This document shows positions 7,816 to 15,066 of a stretch of DNA of 64,000 nt, piece by piece. Made by a program: the position numbers and the translations under genes. Under the pieces are notes generated by a model. It was given only the letters and a program-made list of their open reading frames with translations, ran no database searches and was not told where the DNA came from. The first letter of the stretch is position 1. Each line of letters begins with the position of its first letter. Location: NCBI RefSeq assembly GCF_002029235.1, contig NZ_MZGV01000026.1, positions 1 to 64,000 on the forward strand, read 5' to 3'. Origin of the DNA: Clostridium oryzae. GTDB lineage: Bacteria > Bacillota > Clostridia > Clostridiales > Clostridiaceae.

Positions 7816-8211
7816 ATGAGAAAGTTTTCCAATATACTATTAATGATTTTATCCATAGTGTTATTAGTGAGCTGTGGTGCTTCAAAGCTTAGCAAGAATT
7901 ATAGTGAGAAGAAACTTAAAGCTGGAACTGAGACAGTAGCGAAAAATCTAGATGAGCATAAATATCAAGCTATAGTTGATAGTTTTACACCAAAATTAAG
8001 AAAAAAACTTGCTGCGGATCAATTAAAGCAGGCTTGGGAAGGACTAGGCGATGTAGGAAAATATAATTCTATATCAAAGCTGTTTTTTCAAGAGCAGAAA
8101 AAAGATCAGTATGTTACTGTCGTAGCAATAGCCAAATATGAAAAGAAAAATATACAATTAACAGTTTCTTTTAATAAGGATATGGAGCTCGTTGGGTTAT
8201 ATATGAAATAG
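7816..8211 (+). CDS. Small lipoprotein, DUF3887-like
   Basis: A 131-residue protein with a lipoprotein signal peptide: short basic start, hydrophobic stretch and lipobox LLVSC, so it should be anchored outside the membrane. The remainder resembles the DUF3887 fold (NYSEKKLKAGTETVAKNL, FTPKLRKKL), often found as the small extracellular domain before hydrolases in Firmicutes; here it stands alone. The start is set at 7816, with AAAAGGA upstream; ATGs at 7795 and 7804 have no ribosome site. It may be controlled by the two-component pair upstream, but that is inference. Confidence 0.72.
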   Translation: MRKFSNILLMILSIVLLVSCGASKLSKNYSEKKLKAGTETVAKNLDEHKYQAIVDSFTPKLRKKLAADQLKQAWEGLGDVGKYNSISKLFFQEQKKDQYVTVVAIAKYEKKNIQLTVSFNKDMELVGLYMK

Positions 8212-8245
8212 ACTGAGCAAAGTTATTAATTTAGGGGGAGTTATA

Positions 8246-8728
8246 ATGGATAAAAAAGTACCTTTTACGAAAATGCAAAAGATTATTGAAGTTCTAATAG
8301 CAGCTGTTTTCCTAGGAATTGTAATATTTTTAATAGTTAGGTGGTCTAATATTCCTATAAGGATTGCATCACATTTTGGTTTGACAGGCAAACCTAATAT
8401 CTGGAGCAATAAAATTTCGCTAATTTTTCTGCCTATAGTTTATTTATTTATCTACATCCTATTGACTGCTGTCTCATTTTTCCCTAGTGTATGGAATCTT
8501 CCTGTTAAGTTAACAGAGGAAAACTGTGAGATTATCTATATAGAAACAAGGAATATGATCTGCTTTATAAAACTTATTATACTTATAGCTTTTTCATGGA
8601 TTACGATTTCGTCGGCTCTGCAAAGACCTTTGGGTGTACTTTTTATGCCGGCTTTTCTAATTGTAATGTTTGGAGGAATCACTTTAACTATAGTAAGGAT
8701 AATGCAAAAATCAAAAGTTAAAAAGTAA
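8246..8728 (+). CDS. DUF1648-domain membrane protein
   Basis: A 160-residue membrane protein with four predicted hydrophobic segments. The first third has the DUF1648 signature (IPIRIASHFGLTGKPNIWSN, with the conserved P/H-F/G-P/W pattern), as in SdpI-like immunity and membrane proteins. The start follows TAGGGGGAG. It lies 34 bases after the lipoprotein gene and both end at a shared terminator, so they probably form one unit. Function unknown. Confidence 0.82.
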   Translation: MDKKVPFTKMQKIIEVLIAAVFLGIVIFLIVRWSNIPIRIASHFGLTGKPNIWSNKISLIFLPIVYLFIYILLTAVSFFPSVWNLPVKLTEENCEIIYIETRNMICFIKLIILIAFSWITISSALQRPLGVLFMPAFLIVMFGGITLTIVRIMQKSKVKK

Positions 8729-8737
8729 TAAAATTTT

Positions 8738-8766
8738 ATCTCTGCATGCTGCAGAGATTTTTTTAA
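8738..8766 (+). terminator. Intrinsic terminator
   Basis: Stem ATCTCTGCA (8738-8746) with TGCAGAGAT (8750-8758), three-base loop, followed by a T-run. It ends the lipoprotein-DUF1648 unit. Confidence 0.9.
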
Positions 8767-9012
8767 TTTCACATTCAACCCTTAGATTATTTATACACTC
8801 TATGGCGGTTCTGCCAACTATCCTTTTAAATAATTTGCAAAATGATAACAGCGACGGGTCTTAAGCCTATAATCAAGTTCAGTTTGAGAAATTATCTTAT
8901 TTATATAATAAACGTATACATCCTAGTAAAATTACCCTTATTATTAGAAAACTACCATATTCTTTTTATAGCCAAGCTGATAAGATAAGAACATAGTAGA
9001 AAGGATGGTCAT

Positions 9013-9969
9013 ATGGAAAACACAGTAGTAACACAGCAAGTAAAAAAGAAGAAAACACGGCATTTTGAAGATTTTAGAAAGCATAAAACGTACTACTTTA
9101 TGTTGATTCCCATGGTGGTATATTTTATATTATTTTGTTATTTGCCTATGCCTGGACTATACTTTGCATTTGTAGATTTTGACTATATAAAATTGCTTAG
9201 AAGTCCTTTTGTAGGATTCAGAAATTTTCATTTCCTTTTTCAAGGCGGAATGGATTCGGTTATATGGAAACTGACAAAAAATACCATACTATATAATTTA
9301 GCATTTATTGGCTTGGGAAACTTGTGCCAGATATCTGTAGCCGTAATTTTGAAAGAGATAAAGAGAAAGTATTTTGTCAAAGTGACTCAGACAATGATGC
9401 TGATGCCATTTTTCGTATCAATGGTTATAGTTGGTGTTATAGTTTATAACGTGTTTAATTACAAGTATGGAATAGTCAATAACCTCCTTACAACTGTAGG
9501 ACTTCCTAAATATGATTTTTACCAAAATCCTGGAGCTTGGCCCATTATCATTGTACTGATAAACATCTGGAAAGGTCTTGGATATGGAACTATTATTTAT
9601 ATGGCGGCTATATTGGGAATTGATGAAAGTATTTATGAGGCTGCTTATATAGACGGAGCTTCCAATTGGAAGAGAATTTGGCATATTACATTACCATTAT
9701 TAAAGCCTACAGCAATCATGTTAGTACTTTTGGCACTTGGAGGAATACTGAAAGGACAGTTTGATTTGTTTTATCAAATCATAGGGAATAATGGAATGCT
9801 TTTAAATGCTACAGATATTATTGATACTTATGTATATCGTTCACTGGCAGTAGATTTTAATATGGGGCGTGGTAGTGCGGCTGGCTTATATCAATCACTT
9901 TTTGGATTTATTTTGATACTTTCAGTAAACAAGATAGTTAACAAATCTTTCAAGAATGTTCGGCTATAG
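9013..9969 (+). CDS. Sugar/polysaccharide ABC permease, LplB type
   Basis: A 318-residue binding-protein-dependent permease with six membrane segments. The EAA loop that docks the ATPase is clear: EAAYIDGASNWKRIWHITLP. It matches the LplB/YtcP-type first permease of oligosaccharide importers. The protein is normal up to VNKIVNKSF and then ends after a few odd residues, because the downstream DNA is a deletion junction; only the last few residues of the usual C-terminus are lost. The usual partners (second permease, binding lipoprotein, ATPase) are not here, so the importer is probably not functional from this locus. The start follows AAAGGATGG. Confidence 0.88.
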   Translation: MENTVVTQQVKKKKTRHFEDFRKHKTYYFMLIPMVVYFILFCYLPMPGLYFAFVDFDYIKLLRSPFVGFRNFHFLFQGGMDSVIWKLTKNTILYNLAFIGLGNLCQISVAVILKEIKRKYFVKVTQTMMLMPFFVSMVIVGVIVYNVFNYKYGIVNNLLTTVGLPKYDFYQNPGAWPIIIVLINIWKGLGYGTIIYMAAILGIDESIYEAAYIDGASNWKRIWHITLPLLKPTAIMLVLLALGGILKGQFDLFYQIIGNNGMLLNATDIIDTYVYRSLAVDFNMGRGSAAGLYQSLFGFILILSVNKIVNKSFKNVRL

Positions 9970-11128
9970 TTTGAATCTACAGACGCCAGCATATGAGTAT
10001 TTCAATGGTAACATTGGGACTCCTCCATTTGGTGACCATGCGTTAAGCGGCGGCAGTGAATTCGGCATATATGGCATTTATCTCGAAGACATAGAAAAGT
10101 TAGATAAGGTTCTAGCAGACAGGATGTATCATACCTGGAGTGCTGCAGGTAAGCCTTTTAAAAAGTTTTGGGGAGAAAGCATTGCTCTAGAAAACATAAT
10201 GGGTAAAGGAGATTCCTATAAGCCATCTTCTGAATTACATTTAACTTCCTGCAAGAATTTTGTAAATGCGGGAATATATATTTTCAGAAAAAATTTCGGA
10301 AAGAAGGATCAGAGTTATTTTGCCATAATGTCAAGTCCAAAGTTTATCGGCCATGGGCATCTTGATCAGGGTTCCTTCATTATATATAAGAATTCTATTC
10401 CTATAGTAATGGATTCAGGAATAGAAGGATATTTTGATAACAGTACAAGCTGGCATATAAGTTCCTATGCTCATGCCTGCATGCAGTTTTCAACGAAGAG
10501 AAAAAATATAGAAAAGAGCAGGAATTCTGCTGTGAATCTATCTGCAGGTACTTATAGTCTGGAGCGAGGCTGGGTAGATGTACCAAGACAAAGCAAGGTA
10601 TTATCTTGTGAAATTGGAGGCTGGATAGAAAGCATAGAGATAGAAATTCTAAATTCTGAAGGTACCGGGATTCATACTCGTAAGGTATATTATATAAAAG
10701 AATTTGATATATATGTAATTCAAGATATCGTAAAGGATTTTGAAGGTAATATATTGTTTAACTTACCTGTGGCCGCCAAGTATTCAGCAATAGAAGATAA
10801 TCAAGTTTATTCTAAGGGAGCTTACGAAGTTGATCTTCAGATAGTATTTTTGAGCAGCGTAAAAGATATCAAATTAGATAAGGGGCGTTCTACGCTTTTC
10901 TTTCCTGGTGAAAGCAAAAATATGAGTATGATGGATTATATAAGAGCAACTGCAGATGCTAAGGACGGTTTTTTAGCAGTCATCTATCCTAAAGAAAATA
11001 ATCAGAAAAAGCTTCAGATAATTAAGAAGGATGCTAAAAATATGGTTATTTTTGTTGAAAATAAAAGTATTAAATTAAGCTTGAAGGACAATGAGATAGA
11101 TATTTCTTTGATAAATGAGATTAGATGA
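9956..11128 (+). pseudogene. Heparinase II/III-like lyase, N-terminally truncated
   Basis: The frame encodes the C-terminal ~385 residues of a heparinase II/III-family polysaccharide lyase: the beta-sandwich part with FIGHGHLDQGSFIIYKNSIP, VMDSGIEGYF and SYAHACMQFS. Full proteins have an additional N-terminal alpha-toroid domain of several hundred residues, which is missing. The frame overlaps the end of the permease gene, and the first ATG at 9956 lacks a ribosome site. I read this as a deletion that joined the permease gene to the middle of the lyase gene. Translation of the rest is doubtful. Confidence 0.8.
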
Positions 11129-11188
11129 TATATTATATGTTAGTAGAATATAATAAGTGAAAAACTTATTAGATATAGCTAGGAAAGG

Positions 11189-11851
11189 ATGAAGAGAAAA
11201 TTGGGTAAGATAATATTATTCCAAGGGGATTCAATTACAGATGGTAATCGTTATAAAAAGAAAGAGGAGTTGTGGGATTTAAATCATCATATGGGGCATG
11301 GATATGCTTACATGGTTAATGGGAAACTTGGAACTATATATACTGATAAAGATTTGACCTTTGTAAATCGAGGAATTTCGGGCAATAGAATAGTTGATGT
11401 GTTTGCAAGGCTGGAAGAAGATATTATTAATATAAAGCCAGACATTATAAGCTTTTTAGTTGGCGTAAACGATGTTTATGCAGAGATTGACAGCCAAAGT
11501 GGGACAAAGCCTAAAATGTTTGAGGCTGTATATTGTCTTATGCTGGATGCAATAAAAGAGAGGCTTCCGCAGAGTGAATTGGTTATCTGTGAGCCTTTTA
11601 TATTGCCGGTAGGAAATGTAGAAAAGGAAAGAGAAGCTTGGGAAGCTGTTATGTCACCTTTACAAGCAATCGCTAAAAGAGTGGCTGAAGATTATAACGC
11701 AATTTTTATTCCTCTGCAGGGGATTTTTAATGATTTGTGTAAACTAAGAGAACCTTCATATTGGAGTTGGGACGGGGTGCATCCAACAGTTTGCGGTCAT
11801 CAGATCATAGCAGATGAATGGATTAAAGCAACGAAAAGGTTGTTTGAATAA
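11189..11851 (+). CDS. SGNH/GDSL esterase
   Basis: A 220-residue hydrolase of the SGNH superfamily. Block I GDSITDG carries the catalytic Ser, RGISGNR the oxyanion Gly region, GVND the Asn, and DGVHPT the Asp-His pair. No signal peptide is seen, so it acts in the cytoplasm, likely removing acetyl or similar groups from imported oligosaccharides. It lies 60 bases after the lyase remnant and before a family 2 glycosidase, consistent with one polysaccharide-use locus. The ATG at 11189 follows AGGAAAGG very closely; an in-frame TTG 12 bases later is an alternative start. Confidence 0.87.
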   Translation: MKRKLGKIILFQGDSITDGNRYKKKEELWDLNHHMGHGYAYMVNGKLGTIYTDKDLTFVNRGISGNRIVDVFARLEEDIINIKPDIISFLVGVNDVYAEIDSQSGTKPKMFEAVYCLMLDAIKERLPQSELVICEPFILPVGNVEKEREAWEAVMSPLQAIAKRVAEDYNAIFIPLQGIFNDLCKLREPSYWSWDGVHPTVCGHQIIADEWIKATKRLFE

Positions 11852-11893
11852 TATAGAGCAGCACAGTTTATAAATATATTGCGAACTAAATGC

Positions 11894-12036
11894 TCAGATT
11901 TAAATTCTTAGAAATTCTGCACAGCAGAATTTCTTCCTTCACTTTTCTCTCTACTCTTTACTCTTTTCTCTTACCTATTTAAAGCATACACTAACTACTT
12001 AATATTATCTTTATTTAATTCACTTTCTTGGTTCGT
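11894..12036 (-). repeat. Repeat D2 (inverted relative to D3)
   Basis: About 140 bp that is the reverse complement of 18158-18299, including the palindromic core AAATTCTGCACAGCAGAATT and the pyrimidine tract CTTCACTTTTCTCTCTACTC. The two copies bracket the glycosidase and the first M16C gene in inverted orientation. It contains no gene. Confidence 0.75.
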
Positions 12037-12082
12037 CTTTTATTTATATTAATATATTCATATCCATCGTAATATAGTCATA

Positions 12083-12111
12083 TTGACATTAACATACAAT
12101 ACAAATAGAAT
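12083..12111 (+). promoter_or_regulatory. Promoter of the family 2 glycosidase gene
   Basis: TTGACA (12083-12088), 17-bp spacer, TAGAAT (12106-12111). A second possible -10, TATAAT at 12119-12124, has no good -35. Transcription should start about 30 bases before the start codon. Confidence 0.6.
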
Positions 12112-12149
12112 TTTGCTTGTATAATGATATTAAGAGGTGACTAATTAAT

Positions 12150-14954
12150 ATGTATAAAAGTATAGATTTAAGCGGGAGTTGGGATTTTCAATTAGATGAA
12201 GAGAAAGCCGGATTGAAACTTCCTTTTAGCGATACGATGACATTACCAGGAACCACTTCCTATTATAAAAAAGGTAAAAAAAACAAAAATGCAGAAATAG
12301 GCTGCTTAACTGATGAATATAAGTTTGAAGGTTATGCTTGGTTCTCGAAAAAAATAGAAGTTTCAGCAGAGTTTACTGGAAAGAATTGTTTCTTATATCT
12401 TGAAAGAACTCGTGTTACTACAGTTTGGATAGATGATGAGAGGGTTGGAACAGAAAGCAGTTTATGTACACCGCATATATATAATGTTACAAAATACATA
12501 TCAGCTGGAGAACATACTATTAAGATACTGGTTGACAACACAGATTATCCTACCAAGGGAGGTCATTTAACTTCACCTGATACTCAGACGAACTGGAATG
12601 GTATTACGGGCAGAATAGAGCTGCAGTTTTTTAACAGAGCCCATTTAAAAGATGTTCAATTGTATCCTGATGTTAAGAATAAATCAGCTGTTGTGAAAGC
12701 TAATGTGGTTGGCGCTAATGGAGGAAGCTTTGTAATATCCATGGAAAGCTTTAATAGTGCAGAGTCTTATATAGAGAAGGAACAGAAATTTGATTTCAGT
12801 GGAAATGAGATTAGTATCACCTATAAGCTTTCAGATAAGGCTTTACTTTGGAGTGAATACAATCCTAACTTATATAATGTAAAATTGGAACTTGTAATAG
12901 ATGGTGAAGTGGCAGACACTTATAAAACTATATTTGGACTTCGAGAGTTTAAGGCAGAAGGTGATAAATTTACTATAAACGGAGAGAAGACCTTCTTAAG
13001 AGGTAAACATGATGGCCTTATTTTTCCACTTACAGGTTTTGCACCTACTACCGTGGAGGAATGGCTGAAGGTTTTAAAAATTTCAAAATCCTATGGAATA
13101 AATCATTATAGATTTCATACCTGCTGCCCTCCAGAGGCTGCTTTTGAAGCTGCAGATCTTTTAGGAATATATATGGAGCCGGAGCTTCCATTTTGGGGAA
13201 CAGTAACTGCAAGAACCGATGAAAATCATAATGAGAAAGAGCAGAGTTTTTTAGTTGAAGAAGGCTTCAGAATTCTTAAAAGCTTTGGCAATCATCCTTC
13301 TTTCGTAATGATGTCCATGGGAAATGAACTTTGGGGAAGCAGAGAAAGAATTAATGAAATTCTAGGTGGTTACAGGAAGTTTGATAACAGACATCTATAT
13401 ACAGAAGGATCTAATAATTTTCAGTTTAGTCCTGTAATTTTAGAAAATGAGGATTTCTTCTGCGGAGTAAGATTTGCTAAGAATCGTCTTATAAGAGGAT
13501 CTTATGCTATGTGCGATGCTCCGTTAGGTCATGTTCAAGTTGGAGAGCCTAATACTTTGAGAGACTATGATGAACATATACATCCTGCAGAAATAAATTC
13601 AGATGGAAAAGCTTCTTCTAACTCAGAGAACACTATTGAAATTCAATATGGAACAACCGTTAAAAAAGTTAGTGCAGGAGAATATGACGAAAATATAATA
13701 CCTAAGGTGCCAGTAGTATCTCATGAAATTGGACAGTATGCAACATTCCCAAATTTCAACGAGATAAAAAAATACACAGGTTCTATAAAAGCTAAAAACT
13801 TTGAGATTTTTAAAGAAAGACTAGAAAAAAAGGGACTTGGAGACCTGGCAGAAAAGTATTTCAATTGTTCAGGAAAGCTTGCTATGGCATGTTATAAAGA
13901 GGAACTTGAAGCTGCCTTCCGTTCAAGAAAGATGGCTGGTTTTCAGATTCTTGATCTTCAAGACTTTGCTGGTCAAGGTACAGCTTTAGTTGGTGTATTA
14001 GATGCATTCATGGACTCCAAAGGACTTATATCCGACAAAGAGTGGAAAACCTTCTGCTCAGCTGCTGTACTTATGGCGAGATTTGAAAAATATAATTATG
14101 CAGCTGGAGAAAATTTTAAAGCCCATGTGGAATTAAGCTATTATAAAAATGTACCATTGAAGAATTTGAACGTTTTGTGGAAATTAAAGGACGAGGAGCA
14201 AACCTACAAAGAAGGAAAGCTTACTGTTTCAGAGCTTGAAAATAGTAATTATATCGATATTGGTGATATAGAAATAGCAATGCCTAATGTAGCTTCAATG
14301 AAGAAACTTAAGCTGCAACTTGAAGTTGATGGAACAGATATTGAAAAATATTATGATTTATGGATTTATCCTAAGAATATATCTGTAGATAAAACAGGTA
14401 TTAATATATTTAATGAACTTTCAAAAGAGGCTGAGACACTTTTGAAAAATGGAGAAAATGTAGTATTACTTCCTACGCTTGAGAATTTAAAGAACTCAAT
14501 AGAAGGATTCTATTGCACAGATTTCTGGTGCTATCCTATGTTCAGGTCTATTTCTGAAAGCATGAACAAAGAAGTACCTGTAGGAACTATGGGACTTTTA
14601 ATAGACAATAATCATCCTATTTTTAAAGACTTCTACAGTGAAGAATACTCTACATACCAGTGGTGGAACATAGTTACTAACTCTCGTTCAGTAATAATGG
14701 ATGATACTGCAAAAGAATTTAGACCTATTGTCCAGACTATAGATAATTTTGAAAGAAACCATAAGCTTGGACTTATGTTTGAATGTAAGGTTAATAAAGG
14801 TAAAGTTTTTGTGTGCAGCTGTGATTTTGATAAAATAATTGACAAACCTGAAGGAAAACAGCTTTTATACAGCATTCTTAAATATGTAAGGTCTGGAGAA
14901 TTTAATCCGAATATAGAATTAGATGCGGATGCATTAAAGAACCTGCTTAAATAG
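12150..14954 (+). CDS. Glycoside hydrolase family 2
   Basis: A 934-residue cytoplasmic glycosidase. The N-terminal jelly-roll sugar-binding domain (WFSKKIEV, DNTDYPTKGGHLTS), an Ig-like domain and a TIM barrel are in the usual GH2 order. The general acid/base is E393 in SMGNELWGS and the nucleophile is most likely E526 in VVSHEIGQYATF. The C-terminal ~250 residues are a further beta-rich part. GH2 covers beta-galactosidases, glucuronidases, mannosidases and pectin- or ulvan-related enzymes; the substrate cannot be read directly, but the neighbouring lyase remnant and esterase favour a plant or algal acidic polysaccharide. There is no signal peptide. The start follows AGAGGTGAC. Confidence 0.9.
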   Translation: MYKSIDLSGSWDFQLDEEKAGLKLPFSDTMTLPGTTSYYKKGKKNKNAEIGCLTDEYKFEGYAWFSKKIEVSAEFTGKNCFLYLERTRVTTVWIDDERVGTESSLCTPHIYNVTKYISAGEHTIKILVDNTDYPTKGGHLTSPDTQTNWNGITGRIELQFFNRAHLKDVQLYPDVKNKSAVVKANVVGANGGSFVISMESFNSAESYIEKEQKFDFSGNEISITYKLSDKALLWSEYNPNLYNVKLELVIDGEVADTYKTIFGLREFKAEGDKFTINGEKTFLRGKHDGLIFPLTGFAPTTVEEWLKVLKISKSYGINHYRFHTCCPPEAAFEAADLLGIYMEPELPFWGTVTARTDENHNEKEQSFLVEEGFRILKSFGNHPSFVMMSMGNELWGSRERINEILGGYRKFDNRHLYTEGSNNFQFSPVILENEDFFCGVRFAKNRLIRGSYAMCDAPLGHVQVGEPNTLRDYDEHIHPAEINSDGKASSNSENTIEIQYGTTVKKVSAGEYDENIIPKVPVVSHEIGQYATFPNFNEIKKYTGSIKAKNFEIFKERLEKKGLGDLAEKYFNCSGKLAMACYKEELEAAFRSRKMAGFQILDLQDFAGQGTALVGVLDAFMDSKGLISDKEWKTFCSAAVLMARFEKYNYAAGENFKAHVELSYYKNVPLKNLNVLWKLKDEEQTYKEGKLTVSELENSNYIDIGDIEIAMPNVASMKKLKLQLEVDGTDIEKYYDLWIYPKNISVDKTGINIFNELSKEAETLLKNGENVVLLPTLENLKNSIEGFYCTDFWCYPMFRSISESMNKEVPVGTMGLLIDNNHPIFKDFYSEEYSTYQWWNIVTNSRSVIMDDTAKEFRPIVQTIDNFERNHKLGLMFECKVNKGKVFVCSCDFDKIIDKPEGKQLLYSILKYVRSGEFNPNIELDADALKNLLK

Positions 14955-14961
14955 TCATTAC

Positions 14962-14990
14962 AAATGTCAAGTGCCTGGCACTTGACATTT
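14962..14990 (+). repeat. Perfect 13-bp palindrome
   Basis: AAATGTCAAGTGC (14962-14974) pairs perfectly with GCACTTGACATTT (14978-14990) around CTG. The T-run expected of a terminator is poor. The core GTGCCTGGCAC resembles short palindromes that recur in many Firmicute genomes; it may still block or process the glycosidase mRNA end. Confidence 0.7.
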
Positions 14991-15000
14991 CATTTATAGA

Positions 15001-15049
15001 ACTTATTAATAATGGTTACAATATAACTGTTATTAATAAGTTTTTTTAA
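15001..15049 (+). terminator. Terminator-like hairpin abutting the M16C ribosome site
   Basis: ACTTATTAATA (15001-15011) pairs with TATTAATAAGT (15031-15041), with further partial pairing inside, followed by TTTTTTT. The ribosome site AAGGAG of the next gene begins only four bases after the T-run. No promoter can fit between, so the hairpin may be an attenuator in the leader of the peptidase gene as well as the end of the glycosidase unit. Confidence 0.75.
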
Positions 15050-15066
15050 TGTAAGGAGCGTTCCTG

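Noticed and set aside
9956-11128. Heparinase-like frame as a complete short gene
   Set aside because: It begins mid-domain, overlaps the permease gene and lacks a ribosome site.
14962-14990. 13-bp palindrome as the main terminator of the glycosidase gene
   Set aside because: It is not followed by a proper T-run; the hairpin at 15001-15049 is the better terminator.
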